Source: JAFGRR01 sp964563855 (lineage in GTDB: Bacteria > Planctomycetota > Phycisphaerae > UBA1845 > Fen-1342). From it: a stretch of 64,000 nucleotides of DNA. Position numbers and translations under genes: made by a program. Positions 51,133 through 60,383 of the stretch are shown one piece after another. The DNA lies in contig CAZLYU010000003.1 of NCBI GenBank assembly GCA_964563855.1, positions 1 through 64,000 on the forward strand, written 5' to 3'. The notes under the pieces are model-generated. The model was not told where the DNA came from. It saw nothing but the letters and a program-made list of their open reading frames with translations, and made no database searches. How positions within the stretch are numbered: position 1 is the stretch's first letter; the number at the start of each line of letters is the position of its first letter.

Positions 51133-52884
51133 ATGCCCGACGTCACCATGCCGCCTATCTCCCAACTCAAGGGACGCCCGCTCGGCCGCATCCTCATCAA
51201 GATGGGCAAACTGACACGGGCTCAGGTGTCCGAGGCGCTCGAGGTTCAGAAGACCAAACGCGGCCCGCTCGGCCAGTTGCTTACCGAGATGGGCTACGCG
51301 AGCGAGAGCGACATCCAGATCGCCCTCGCCGCGCAGGTCGGCATGGAGCAGATCAACGTCATCGACATCGACATCGACAAGTCGGTCATTGATCTGATTC
51401 CCGCGCAAATGGCGCATGCCTACCGCATCATCCCGACCGAGTACGAACGCGAGACCAATACGCTCGGCATCGCGCTCGACAGCCCCGACAATTTCCAGGC
51501 GACCGACGACCTCAAAACGCTGATGAATTTCAAGGTGGTCGCCCGCGTCACGGCGTCGCAGCAGATGTCCGAGGCGCTTGCCCGCTATTACCCCGAGGAA
51601 GCCGCCGAAACCATCGGCGACCTGATCGCGGAGCTCGGCGACGACGACGACTTGTCGCGTTTTCAGGGTCGCGGCGAGAGCATCGACCTCGAAGACATCA
51701 AAGACATGGCCGAGTCTTCGACGGTCAAGAAGCTGGTTAACCTCGTGCTCTTCCAGGCGATTCGCGACAAAGCATCCGACATTCACTTCGAGCCGTTCGA
51801 AGACGAGTTCAAGATGCGCTACCGCATCGACGGCGTGCTCTTCGAAATGGTTCCGCCTCCGAAGCACGTCGCGATGGCGGTCTCGTCGCGCATCAAAGTG
51901 ATGGCCGGCCTCGACATCGCCGAACGCCGCCTGCCGCAAGACGGCCGCATCGAACTGTTGATCGAGCGTCGTCCGGTCGACTTGCGCGTCAGCGTCTTGC
52001 CGACCATGTTCGGCGAGAGCGTCGTGCTGCGTGTGCTTGACCGGACGCAGGTCAATCTCGACCTCGAGATGATCGGCTTGCGCGAAGATGACCTGAACTC
52101 GGTCCGTCAGCTCATCAAGAAGCCGCACGGCGTCGTGATCGTCACCGGGCCGACTGGCTCCGGAAAGACCACGACGCTCTATTCAGCGCTGCGCGAGCTC
52201 AACAAGGTCGAGACGAAGATCCTCACCAGCGAAGACCCGGTCGAGTACGACATTGACGGCATGGTGCAGTGCCAGATTCGGGCCGACATCGGCCTGACGT
52301 TCGCCCGCTGTCTGCGCAGCTTCCTGCGGCAAGACCCCGACATCATTTTGGTCGGCGAGGTGCGCGACCTCGAGACGGCCCAGATCTCGGTGCAGGCGTC
52401 GCTCACCGGCCACTTGGTGTTCACCACGCTGCACACCAACGACGCGCCAAGCTCGATCGCCCGTCTGCTCGACCTCGGCCTCGAGCCGTTTCTGCTGACG
52501 GCGACGCTCGAAGGCATCGTCGCGCAGCGCCTGGTTCGCAAGATTTGCCAGAACTGCAAAGAGGAGTATGAGCCGACCGAGCGACAAATCTACGAGCTCG
52601 GACTTTCACCCGAAGACGTCTCCGGCCGCACGTTCTACTACGGCCGGGGCTGCGACTATTGCAACAACACCGGCTACAAAGGTCGCAACGGTTTGTTCGA
52701 AATCATGGTGATCGACGACGACATGCGCGACATGATCATGAATCACGCCTCCGCCGCCGTCCTGCGCACCGCGGCCCGCAAACGCGGCATGCGCACGTTG
52801 CGTGAATCCGGTCTGATGCTGATCTTTGACGGCGTCACCACGATCGAAGAAGTGGTCCGCGAAACGCTCGCCGACGAGGTGTAG
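51133..52884 (+). CDS. pilB: Type IV pilus / type II secretion assembly ATPase PilB/GspE
   Basis: This is a 583-residue hexameric ATPase that powers pilus extension or type II secretion. The N-terminal MshEN/T2SE domain (about 10-150) starts GRILIKMGKLTRAQVSEALE and lies upstream of the motor. SDIHFEPFEDEFKMRYRIDG (about 216-235) precedes the Walker A loop GPTGSGKTT (339-347), the Asp box, DPDIILVGEVRDLETAQI (Walker B) and the His-box HLVFTTLHTNDAPSS. Two Cys pairs, CQNC and CDYC, form the usual zinc site near the end. The start has GGAG about 10 bases upstream. No other pilus gene (pilC, pilT, pilM, pilin) follows; instead the DUF58/Bat genes begin 50 bp downstream. Confidence 0.93.
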   Translation: MPDVTMPPISQLKGRPLGRILIKMGKLTRAQVSEALEVQKTKRGPLGQLLTEMGYASESDIQIALAAQVGMEQINVIDIDIDKSVIDLIPAQMAHAYRIIPTEYERETNTLGIALDSPDNFQATDDLKTLMNFKVVARVTASQQMSEALARYYPEEAAETIGDLIAELGDDDDLSRFQGRGESIDLEDIKDMAESSTVKKLVNLVLFQAIRDKASDIHFEPFEDEFKMRYRIDGVLFEMVPPPKHVAMAVSSRIKVMAGLDIAERRLPQDGRIELLIERRPVDLRVSVLPTMFGESVVLRVLDRTQVNLDLEMIGLREDDLNSVRQLIKKPHGVVIVTGPTGSGKTTTLYSALRELNKVETKILTSEDPVEYDIDGMVQCQIRADIGLTFARCLRSFLRQDPDIILVGEVRDLETAQISVQASLTGHLVFTTLHTNDAPSSIARLLDLGLEPFLLTATLEGIVAQRLVRKICQNCKEEYEPTERQIYELGLSPEDVSGRTFYYGRGCDYCNNTGYKGRNGLFEIMVIDDDMRDMIMNHASAAVLRTAARKRGMRTLRESGLMLIFDGVTTIEEVVRETLADEV

Positions 52885-52934
52885 CGTCGCGAACGGTTGA
52901 TGCTCGGGACGTCGCCCCACATCCTTGCTCCATC

Positions 52935-53810
52935 ATGGTTCCCGCTGAGCTCCTCAAGAAAGTTCGCCGCATCCAGATCCGAACGGCGGCGATCGTTAAC
53001 GACGTCTTCGCCGGACACTACCACTCGGCGTTCAAGGGCCGCGGCATCGAGTTCGACGAGGTGCGCGAGTATCAGCCCGGCGACGATGTGCGGTTGATCG
53101 ACTGGAACGTCACTGCTCGCGCCGGGAAGCCGTACATCAAGAGCTTTCGTGAAGAGCGTGAGTTGACGGTCGTGCTGGCCGTCGACGTCAGCGGGTCGCA
53201 AGACTTCGGCGCGGTGGAGCAGTTCAAGCGCGATCTTGCCGCCGAGATCGGCGCGACGTTGGCGCTCTCCGCCGTGCAGAACAATGACAAGGTCGGCCTG
53301 CTGCTGTTTTCGGATCGGGTCGAACTCGCGGTGCCGCCGCGCAAGGGCAAGCGGCATGTGCTCCGGCTCGTGCGCGAGTTGCTGCATTTCTCTGCGGCGT
53401 CAACCGGCACGAACGTCGGTGTCGCGCTCGAACAACTTTCCCATGTGCTCAAACGCCGGGCCATCATCTTTCTCATCAGCGACTTTCATTCGCCCGAGTT
53501 TCACCAACCGCTGCGCGTATTACGCCGACGCCATGATGTGGTGCCGGTGTTGGTGCGCGATCAGCGTGAAGCGGAGTTGCCATCGGTCGGGCTAGTCGAG
53601 TTTTACGACCCTGAGACTGGTCGACAACACTTGGTGAACACGAGTTCGCGGCGCTTTCGAGACCGCTACGCGCAGCGCGCCGCGCAGCGCCGCGAAGCGC
53701 TCCGCGCGCAGTTCCGTCGCCAACGCCTCGAGCTGGTTGAAGTCGAGACCGGCGGCGACCTCGTGGCGCCATTGCTGCAGTTCTTCCGTCAGCGCGAGCA
53801 CCGCCGATGA
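52935..53810 (+). CDS. DUF58 domain protein (vWA-like)
   Basis: This is a 291-residue protein of the DUF58 family, usually found beside MoxR ATPases and Bat proteins. The diagnostic beginning FAGHYHSAFKGRGIEFDEVR (about 24-43), YQPGDDVRLIDWNVTARAGK and KSFREERELTVVLAVDVSGS are present, with AVDVSGSQDF as a metal-ion-dependent adhesion-type site. The family is thought to bind protein clients for MoxR-type ATPases. It lacks a membrane helix in this chain, so it is cytosolic. It starts 50 bp after pilB and overlaps the next gene by four bases. No MoxR gene occurs within the window. Confidence 0.9.
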   Translation: MVPAELLKKVRRIQIRTAAIVNDVFAGHYHSAFKGRGIEFDEVREYQPGDDVRLIDWNVTARAGKPYIKSFREERELTVVLAVDVSGSQDFGAVEQFKRDLAAEIGATLALSAVQNNDKVGLLLFSDRVELAVPPRKGKRHVLRLVRELLHFSAASTGTNVGVALEQLSHVLKRRAIIFLISDFHSPEFHQPLRVLRRRHDVVPVLVRDQREAELPSVGLVEFYDPETGRQHLVNTSSRRFRDRYAQRAAQRREALRAQFRRQRLELVEVETGGDLVAPLLQFFRQREHRR

Positions 53811-54811
53811 TGGCTTGCCATCCGCGACTTTTCGCCGCGGTGCTTTTGCTGGCGCCATTCGCAGCGTGCGACGCGCCGCCCGAGTCACCTCCGGCGCTCG
53901 AGCAAACGCGTGACCGCGGCCCCATCGCCGCGACGCTCACCATCGCGCCCCCGAGCATCACGATCGGCGACCAGCTCGTCGCCACGCTCACCGTCCGCGG
54001 CCCCGACCCGCTCAACGTCAACTTCCCAGACCCCAACGCGTTCAGCCCCTCCTGGGATGCGACCGCCGACCCAACGACCACCACCCCAACGACCGACAAC
54101 ACCAATCTGGTCGTCACGCGGCGCCAATACACCGTCTACGCGACCGCTGCAGGCGAGCCCGTGGTTCCGCCGCTCACGCTTGATTTCGACGCCGGGAGCG
54201 ATCCGAACCGGAGTCCGTTCGAGATCACATTCGACGCGGTTCCCGTCAGTGTCATGTCGACGCTCGAGCCGAATACGCCGCTCGATGCGCTCGCCCCGAT
54301 CCTCGGGGTTCGCACGGCGCCGCCGGCGCCCTGGCCGTGGTATGTCTGGGTCGCGCTGGCAGGCGCGCTGGCGGGCGTTGTCGGGCTCGCGGCGTGGCTG
54401 GTGCGTCATCTCATGAAGCCGGCCCCGCCGCCGCCGCCAATCCCCGCGGAGACGTGGGCTCGCCGACAGCTCGACGCGTTGGCCCACGAGCGTTTGTGGG
54501 AGCGGCGCGCCTTTCGTGAGCATTTCTACCGACTCAGTGAGATTTTTCGCGGCTACCTGACTCGTGCGTTCGCCACCCCGGCGCGCGACATGACGACCGA
54601 AGAGCTGCTCGCCGAGTTGCGTCGCCGCCCGCGCTGGGCGGAGCGCTGCGACCCGCAGCAACTGCACGCCCTGCTCACCGCCGGCGACCGCGTGAAGTAC
54701 GCCGCCCGAGAACCGACCGTCGACGAAGCACAGCAATCGCTCGACGAAGTGCGAGTGTTCATTGAGCGCATGCATCGCGACGCCACGTCGTCCGAGTGGG
54801 CCGCCGCATGA
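53807..54811 (+). CDS. BatD-like / DUF4381-like membrane protein
   Basis: This 334-residue protein carries a lipoprotein-type or signal leader (LFAAVLLLAPFAAC). An extracytoplasmic beta domain follows (TLTIAPPSITIGDQLVATLT and YTVYATAAGEPVVPPLTLDF), then a membrane helix (YVWVALAGALAGVVGLAAWL, about 180-199). The soluble C-terminal helical domain holds REHFYRLSEIFRGYLTRAFA and MTTEELLAELRRRPRWAERC. This mirrors the BatD arrangement plus a DUF4381-type C-terminus. It sits between DUF58 and BatA with 4-bp overlaps on each side, so it is probably part of a membrane complex with them. Confidence 0.75.
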   Translation: MMACHPRLFAAVLLLAPFAACDAPPESPPALEQTRDRGPIAATLTIAPPSITIGDQLVATLTVRGPDPLNVNFPDPNAFSPSWDATADPTTTTPTTDNTNLVVTRRQYTVYATAAGEPVVPPLTLDFDAGSDPNRSPFEITFDAVPVSVMSTLEPNTPLDALAPILGVRTAPPAPWPWYVWVALAGALAGVVGLAAWLVRHLMKPAPPPPPIPAETWARRQLDALAHERLWERRAFREHFYRLSEIFRGYLTRAFATPARDMTTEELLAELRRRPRWAERCDPQQLHALLTAGDRVKYAAREPTVDEAQQSLDEVRVFIERMHRDATSSEWAAA

Positions 54812-55821
54812 CGCAGTTCGCTCATCCCTTTGCGTTTGTGTTGTTCGCGGTGCTTCCCGTGTTGTGGTGGCTGTGGTCGCGCAAGGGGCGACGGCGGGTG
54901 CTGCGGTTCCCGCATCTGGGCGCTGTGGGATCGGCAGGCGGATTCACGCGTTTGGGCGCTGTGGCGCCGGGCTTGCGCACCATCGCGCTCGGCTGCCTGA
55001 TCGTCGCGCTCGCGCGACCGCAACAGGCCGACGTCGCCACCAGTCTCTACGCCGAAGGCGTTGCGATTCAACTGGTCGTCGACATCTCGGGCAGCATGGC
55101 GGACACCGATATGTCGTCGCGCGACGCCCGCGCGACGCGGCTCGATGTCGTGAAGGAGGTCGTGCGCGACTTCGTCGCCGGCGCCGAGCGTCTAAACTTG
55201 CCGGGTCGGCGAAACGACCTCATCGGCCTGATCGCCTTTGCGCTCTATCCCGACAGCGTCTGCCCACTCACGCTCGACCACGACACACTGCTCGAGATTC
55301 TCGCGACGCTCGAACCAACCCGCATTCGCACCGAGAGCGCGACGGCCATCGGCGACGCGCTCGCGCTCGCCACCGAACGCGTGCGAAACATCGAACGCAC
55401 CGGCGGCGCCGGCGAGCAGTACAACATCACCAGCCGCGTCGTCATTTTGCTCACCGACGGGGAAGACAACGCGAGTCAGATCGACCCGCTCGACGCCGCC
55501 CGCCTCGCCGCCGAGTTCGACATCAAGGTGCATACGATCCTCGCCGGAACCGGAGAACGCGTCGGTTTCGTGCGACGCGCCGTTGACGACAGTGTTCTGC
55601 GCAAGATTGCCGAACTGACCGGCGGAGAATTCTTCGCGGCGAGCTCGCCACAGGCGCTGGAGTCGATCTACGAACAGATCGACGCGCTGGAGCGCACGCG
55701 TATCGAAGAGCGCCGCTTCCTCGATTACGAAGAACGCTCCGGCCCCTGGCTCATCGCCGCGTTCGCCGCTGAAGCCTTGCGTCTGCTGCTTACCAGCGTC
55801 TGGCTGAGAAAGATCCCATGA
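54808..55821 (+). CDS. batA: BatA-type vWA membrane protein
   Basis: The 337-residue product starts at ATG 54808, overlapping the upstream TGA (ATGA). Two membrane helices (about 9-24 and 56-70) precede the von Willebrand A domain, whose metal site is DISGSMADTDM (Asp92, Ser94, Ser96), with Thr in DDLIGLIAFAL and Asp in LLTDGEDNASQ completing the MIDAS. A third helix follows about residue 310 (LIAAFAAEALRLLLTSVWLR). BatA forms part of the Bacteroides aerotolerance-type operon with DUF58, BatD and BatB/C. The molecular function is not known. Confidence 0.88.
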   Translation: MTQFAHPFAFVLFAVLPVLWWLWSRKGRRRVLRFPHLGAVGSAGGFTRLGAVAPGLRTIALGCLIVALARPQQADVATSLYAEGVAIQLVVDISGSMADTDMSSRDARATRLDVVKEVVRDFVAGAERLNLPGRRNDLIGLIAFALYPDSVCPLTLDHDTLLEILATLEPTRIRTESATAIGDALALATERVRNIERTGGAGEQYNITSRVVILLTDGEDNASQIDPLDAARLAAEFDIKVHTILAGTGERVGFVRRAVDDSVLRKIAELTGGEFFAASSPQALESIYEQIDALERTRIEERRFLDYEERSGPWLIAAFAAEALRLLLTSVWLRKIP

Positions 55822-57956
55822 ACCTGACGTTTGATCATCTTGAACGGGCGAGTCTCGCGTGGATCGTCGTCGCCTTGCTCATCGTCGGCTTGTGGGCGAT
55901 TGCACGGCGGCGCGCCGCACTCCGCCGGCTGATCGACGCGCGCCTCGCGCCGCGGCTCACGCCCGGCGTCAGCATCGGTCGCGGCGTGGTCCGTGTGCTC
56001 CTCGCCACCGCCGGGCTCATGCTGCTCGTCGCAGCCGCGACCGAGCCGCGTTGGGGAACCACCGAGCGCGAGGTTGTGCGGCGCGACGTGGATGTCATAG
56101 TGCTGCTCGATGTCTCCCGCTCGATGCTCGCCCAAGACCTGGCGCCGAACCGTCTCGAGCGTGCAAAGCTCGCCATCGCTGATGACCTGTTGCCCGCGCT
56201 CGGGGGCGACCGCATCGGCTTGATTACCTTCGCCGGCGCCGCGACCCTCGCGTGCCCACTCACCAACGACTACGGCTTCTTCCGCCTCGCACTCGACGAC
56301 GTGTCGTCGCTCAGCAGCCCGCGCGGCGGAACCCTCATCGGCGATGCGCTTCGAGCGGCGGGCAAGCATCTTCAGACCCCGCTCGAGACGCACCGCCTCA
56401 TCATCCTGATCACCGATGGTGAAGATCAGGACAGTTTCCCGGTGCAAGCGGCCCAGGGACTGTGGGCGGACGAACGCATTCCCGTGCTCGCTATCGGTCT
56501 CGGCGACCCGATCGACGGGGCCCGCATCCCGGTACGCAGCGCGCGCGGCGTTGAGTATCTCGAATACGACGGCGAAACCGTCTTCTCGAAAGGCGAGTTT
56601 GATCAGTTGCGACAGATCGCGCGAATCAGCGACTTGCACGCCGTGCTCGCCGCGGGAACGCGCAACTTTGATCTCGGGGCGTTGTATCAACGCGTGGTGA
56701 GTGCGCTGGAGGCGGAGACGACGAGCGACGCCGCCAGCGTCCGCCAGCCCTCCCAGTACTACCCGTTCGCGTTGGCTGCTTTCGTGCTGCTCTTGCTCGA
56801 CAGTCTGATCGGTGAGGGACGCCGCTTCCCGGTCGCCGCCCCGCGCGGGTTGGCGTCAGGACTCGCGGTCGCGCTCGCCGTGTGGCTGATGTTCGCGCCG
56901 CCGCCTTCCCACGCGCAACAGACGGAGTCGGGCCGGGTTGCGCCTGAACCGCTGCCCGTCGACGATCCCCGCGCGGCGCTCCAACGCGGCAACGCACTAT
57001 ACGCAGCCGGGGATTACGCCGCGGCCGGAGCGGCCTACGACGCCGCGCTCCAGGCGCTCGACCCGCGCCGTGCGCACGGCGAGACGATCAAGCCGGAGCT
57101 GCTCTTCAACCGCGGCGCAGCGGCGTTTCAGCGCGGGGAGATTGAGACGGCGCGGGAGGCGTGGCTGCAAGCGGCGCCGATGCGCGACGCTGCATTTGAA
57201 TCTGAGGTGCGTTACAACCTGGCCCGCGCCGCGCACGCGCAAGCGCTGAGCGCGGTTTCACCGCCAGACCCGGCCAGCGGCGGCGCGCCGAACGAACCCC
57301 GCGCCGACCCGCTTCAGTCGATCGAGAGCGCTATTCGCCAGTATCGCGAGGCGATCACGCTCGACCCGGCCCTCCAGCCGGCGCGCCGCAATCTGGAGTT
57401 GGCACTAAAACTGCGCGATCGATTGCGACAGCAGCAGGACGAGCAGCAAGAGCAGGATCAGCAACAGCAAGGTGATGAAGGCGAACAGGGCGAGCAGCAG
57501 GACGACGCTTCCGAAGAAAACCCAAGCACGCAGCCGTCCGACGAGCAGCAGCCCGGCGACAACCAGCAGCAATCAGACGACTCATCTTCTTCGGATCCCA
57601 ACGCTCACGAGCCGAACCAGTCCGATCCGACGCAGACGCCGTCCGATCCCAATCAACAGCAGCCGTCGTCTGACCCCAACGCCGCCGCCCAGGAGGATCC
57701 GAACGCGTCGCAGGCTGAGTCGGATCCGAACGATCAGCCGACGGACCCAAACACTGCGGATCCGAACAGCGGGCAAGCCCGCGCGGCGAATCCGACCGCC
57801 GCGCAGTCTGGCGAAGGGTTGACGCCGCTCGAGGTGCAGGGGCTGCTGCAGCAGGTGCGTGACCGTGATCGCGTGCGGCGCGAAGAGTTGCGGCGTCGCG
57901 CGATGCTGCAGGCGTTGCGTGAAGCGCAGAATCGTCCCGTGGAACGGGACTGGTAA
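55818..57956 (+). CDS. BatB-BatC fusion: vWA domain, TPR region and repeat-rich tail
   Basis: This 712-residue protein starts at ATG 55818, overlapping batA by four bases. Residues 1-340 are BatB-like: helices at about 13-30 and 58-76, a vWA domain with LLDVSRSMLAQDLAPNRLER (MIDAS DVSRS 98-102) and LIILITDGEDQD, then a helix at about 313-328. Residues 385-535 hold TPR-like units (ALQRGNALYAAGDYAAAGAA; QLYREAI-type helices) as in BatC. Residues 540-670 are Gln/Glu-rich and then a DPN-repeat linker, unlikely to fold. The end, LEVQGLLQQVRDRDRVRREE ... PVERDW, is the typical BatC tail. Elsewhere BatB and BatC are separate proteins; here they are one chain. Confidence 0.85.
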   Translation: MNLTFDHLERASLAWIVVALLIVGLWAIARRRAALRRLIDARLAPRLTPGVSIGRGVVRVLLATAGLMLLVAAATEPRWGTTEREVVRRDVDVIVLLDVSRSMLAQDLAPNRLERAKLAIADDLLPALGGDRIGLITFAGAATLACPLTNDYGFFRLALDDVSSLSSPRGGTLIGDALRAAGKHLQTPLETHRLIILITDGEDQDSFPVQAAQGLWADERIPVLAIGLGDPIDGARIPVRSARGVEYLEYDGETVFSKGEFDQLRQIARISDLHAVLAAGTRNFDLGALYQRVVSALEAETTSDAASVRQPSQYYPFALAAFVLLLLDSLIGEGRRFPVAAPRGLASGLAVALAVWLMFAPPPSHAQQTESGRVAPEPLPVDDPRAALQRGNALYAAGDYAAAGAAYDAALQALDPRRAHGETIKPELLFNRGAAAFQRGEIETAREAWLQAAPMRDAAFESEVRYNLARAAHAQALSAVSPPDPASGGAPNEPRADPLQSIESAIRQYREAITLDPALQPARRNLELALKLRDRLRQQQDEQQEQDQQQQGDEGEQGEQQDDASEENPSTQPSDEQQPGDNQQQSDDSSSSDPNAHEPNQSDPTQTPSDPNQQQPSSDPNAAAQEDPNASQAESDPNDQPTDPNTADPNSGQARAANPTAAQSGEGLTPLEVQGLLQQVRDRDRVRREELRRRAMLQALREAQNRPVERDW
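57591..57770 (+). repeat. Imperfect DPN-type coding repeat in the BatB-BatC linker
   Basis: The reading frame contains seven Asp-Pro-Asn triplets and one Asp-Pro-Thr within about 60 residues, separated by short Ser/Gln/Ala/Glu stretches (for example SDPNAHEPNQSDPTQTPSDP). The DNA repeats GAT-CC(C/G)-AAC. It is a low-complexity, probably disordered acidic linker. It is not a CRISPR or a tandem DNA array with fixed spacing. Confidence 0.7.
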
Positions 57957-58042
57957 ACGAACCTGGGGCGCGCACAATGCCAAGCGGCGCCAACGCTCGA
58001 CGCCAACGCCCAACACCTTTGCTACCCTAGGCAGGAACGCGC

Positions 58043-58951
58043 ATGCGACCCATCAACAAAAAGCTGACCTTCACGCTCGGCGCCAGCCTCTTGCTCACGC
58101 TCTCCGTCGGCTGCGAGACGCTCGACAAACGTCAGCCCACCAGCGCAGCAGCAACGCCCGTCCGCGTCGAACTGCTCGCGTCGCAAACGGCCGAAGGCGT
58201 CGGCGCCGGGCAAGGTGTCGAGGTGCGCGACGGTTTTGTCTACCTTTACGGCGATGCCGAGACGGGCGTGATCCGCCAGTACACGTTCGACCCGACCAAG
58301 CCTGCAATCGAGTACACGGGCGTAGAGATCAAACTCACGCAGCATGGCGTCGACGTCGCGTCGCACCCCACCGGACTCACGCACCATCCCCGCTACGGCA
58401 CATTTCTCGGCGACACGGTGAACCGTAAGGGCCGCATCTTTGTTATCGATTGGGAGATCGCGCTCCGCGATCGCAATCTCGACAACGCAATTCTCAACGT
58501 CGTTGAAGACGATCTCGGCGTGAACGGCACGCGACCCGAGTTCGTCGAGCTCAGCGACGGCCGCTGGGTGATCGCGACCAGTGACTACGGCGACCGCGAC
58601 AACGCCGTCCGCTTCTACGACCCCGAGCGCCTCCTCCGCATCGACCGCACGAGCGCAACCGGCGTGCTGATTCGCGAACACCGCTGCGACCCATTTGTCC
58701 AAACGCTGTACTGGATGGCTGAGCCGCGTTTATTGGTGCTCGTCCAGAACCAGATCGCCGGGCTCCGCTGGCGGCTGACGTTCGTCGACATTGACGCCCG
58801 CGACGACTATCGCGGCGCCCCCCGCTTTGACGACTTCGAACCGGTCGACGAACTCGAGGGCTTCCACACCCTGCCGGGCGGCTGGTGCATCGGCTTCAGC
58901 GCCATGCGCGAGACCAATGTCTGGCTCGGCCGCGTCACCTTGGTCGATTGA
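58043..58951 (+). CDS. Lipoprotein of unknown function, possibly beta-propeller-like
   Basis: This is a 302-residue protein with a lipoprotein leader (LGASLLLTLSVGC, lipobox SVGC). GCTACCCTAGGCAGGA lies upstream and includes AGGA about 8 bases before ATG. The mature sequence has repeated short strands with acidic turns: DGFVYLYGDAETGVIRQYTF, THHPRYGTFLGDTVNRKGRI, FVIDWEIALRDRNLDNAILN and FVELSDGRWVIATSDYGDRD. It ends GGWCIGFSAMRETNVWLGRV. This suggests a beta-propeller or SMP-30-like fold, without catalytic residues I can name. It ends 13 bp before the convergent gnd stop. Confidence 0.7.
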   Translation: MRPINKKLTFTLGASLLLTLSVGCETLDKRQPTSAAATPVRVELLASQTAEGVGAGQGVEVRDGFVYLYGDAETGVIRQYTFDPTKPAIEYTGVEIKLTQHGVDVASHPTGLTHHPRYGTFLGDTVNRKGRIFVIDWEIALRDRNLDNAILNVVEDDLGVNGTRPEFVELSDGRWVIATSDYGDRDNAVRFYDPERLLRIDRTSATGVLIREHRCDPFVQTLYWMAEPRLLVLVQNQIAGLRWRLTFVDIDARDDYRGAPRFDDFEPVDELEGFHTLPGGWCIGFSAMRETNVWLGRVTLVD

Positions 58952-58964
58952 GCCAACGGCGAAA

Positions 58965-60383
58965 TCATGCTTCGCTGGTCCATTCGGTGTGGAACGTCTC
59001 GCCGCGCGGTCGGTCGACACGCTCATAAGTGTGCGCGCCAAAAAAGTCGCGCTGCGCCTGCAGCAGGTTGGCCGGCAGACGCGCCGTGCGATATCCGTCG
59101 AGGTACGCCAGCCCGGCGCTCATGGCCGGCAGCGGAATGCCGAGCGCGACCCCCTGCGCCACCACGCGGCGCCAGGCGTCTTCGTCATCGAGCAGCGCGT
59201 CGCGGAAGTACGACGCGAGCAGCAGATTCGTCAGATCGGCTTCGCGTTCGTACGCCTCGGCAATCTCGCCGAGAAACGCCGAGCGGATGATGCATCCGGC
59301 GCGCCACAGCTTCGCGACGCCGCCGTAGTCGAGCGACCAGTTTGACTGCTGCGCGACAGCCCGCATGAGCTGGAAGCCCTGGGCGTAGCTCGTGAGCTTC
59401 GCGAGGTAGAGCGCTCGCTCGACATCTGCGACGAACGTTTCGCGATCACCGGAAAACGCCGCCGGCTTCTTCGGCAGGACCGCCGCCGCCGCCACACGCT
59501 CCTCCTTGAACGCCGAGAGATTGCGTGCGAAGACGGCTTCGCCGACCAGCGACAGCGGTTGACCAGTCTCGAGCGCCGCGACCGCGGTCCACATGCCGGT
59601 TCCCTTCTGGGCGGCGGCGTCGAGGATGAGATCGAGCGTTGGCTGGCCGTCTTGCTCGTGCGCCAAAATATCGCGCGTAATCTCGATCAGATAGCTCTCG
59701 AGCTCGCGCGTGTTCCAGGCGCCGAAGACGTCGTGCAGTTCAGCCAGCGACATGCCCGCTCCTTCGCGCAGCAAGTGATAGGCCTCGCAGATCAGCTGCA
59801 TGTCGCCGTACTCGATGCCGTTGTGCACCATCTTTACAAAGTGCCCGGCGCCCTCGGGCCCGACCCAATCGCAACACGGCTCGCCGTCATCGGCTCGCGC
59901 CGCGATCGCCGTGAGGATCGGCCCGACGTGCGGCCATGCATCCTTTGATCCACCGGGCATGATCGACGGACCGTTCCGCGCGCCCTCCGCCCCGCCCGAC
60001 ACGCCGGCGCCGACGAACAGCTTGCCGTCCGCCTCGACCGCCGCGACGCGCCGCGCGGTATCGCGATAGTGCGAGTTGCCGCCGTCAATAAGGATGTCGC
60101 CGCGATCGAGATGAGGCGACATGCCGTCGATGCACGCGTCGACCGGGGCGCCGGCGGGCACCATCATCAGGCAGATGCGCGGCTGCGGCAGGGCGCCCGC
60201 CAGCGCCGCGAAGCTGTCTGCTTTGCGGACGCCAGCCGCCCCGCCTTCCCGCGCCAGCCACGCGTCGACTTTCGCCCCGTCTGTGTCGTACACGGTGACC
60301 TGTACGCCGTGATCGGCCATGTTGAGCGCTAGATTGCAGCCCATCACGCCTGCGCCGATGAGTCCCAAATGCCGATCCGCCAT
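58965..60383 (-). CDS. gnd: 6-phosphogluconate dehydrogenase, decarboxylating
   Basis: Gnd oxidises 6-phosphogluconate to ribulose 5-phosphate and CO2 with NADP+. The 472-residue product from ATG 60383 has the expected length. GLIGAGVMGCNLALNMADHG is the dinucleotide fold, VGAGVSGGAEGARNGPSIMP the substrate loop, GPEGAGHFVKMVHNGIEYGD the catalytic segment with Lys and Asn, and ILDAAAQKGTGMWTAVAALE the C-terminal one. The final ETFHTEWTSEA is typical of the dimer-tail. Longer in-frame upstream reading (to 60842) lies antisense to the small lipoprotein and is not part of the gene. It gives the window's one clear central-metabolism step besides trpB and dut. Confidence 0.97.
   Translation of the reverse strand: MADRHLGLIGAGVMGCNLALNMADHGVQVTVYDTDGAKVDAWLAREGGAAGVRKADSFAALAGALPQPRICLMMVPAGAPVDACIDGMSPHLDRGDILIDGGNSHYRDTARRVAAVEADGKLFVGAGVSGGAEGARNGPSIMPGGSKDAWPHVGPILTAIAARADDGEPCCDWVGPEGAGHFVKMVHNGIEYGDMQLICEAYHLLREGAGMSLAELHDVFGAWNTRELESYLIEITRDILAHEQDGQPTLDLILDAAAQKGTGMWTAVAALETGQPLSLVGEAVFARNLSAFKEERVAAAAVLPKKPAAFSGDRETFVADVERALYLAKLTSYAQGFQLMRAVAQQSNWSLDYGGVAKLWRAGCIIRSAFLGEIAEAYEREADLTNLLLASYFRDALLDDEDAWRRVVAQGVALGIPLPAMSAGLAYLDGYRTARLPANLLQAQRDFFGAHTYERVDRPRGETFHTEWTSEA

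Noticed and set aside
50983..52128. Long minus-strand extension upstream of the small lipoprotein, antisense to pilB
   Set aside because: The lipoprotein leader gives a natural start near 50973-50982; the extension overlaps highly conserved pilB sequence on the other strand.
57591..57770. Short repeats as a CRISPR array or tandem DNA repeat
   Set aside because: The repeat is a coding triplet (Asp-Pro-Asn) with irregular spacing inside an open reading frame.
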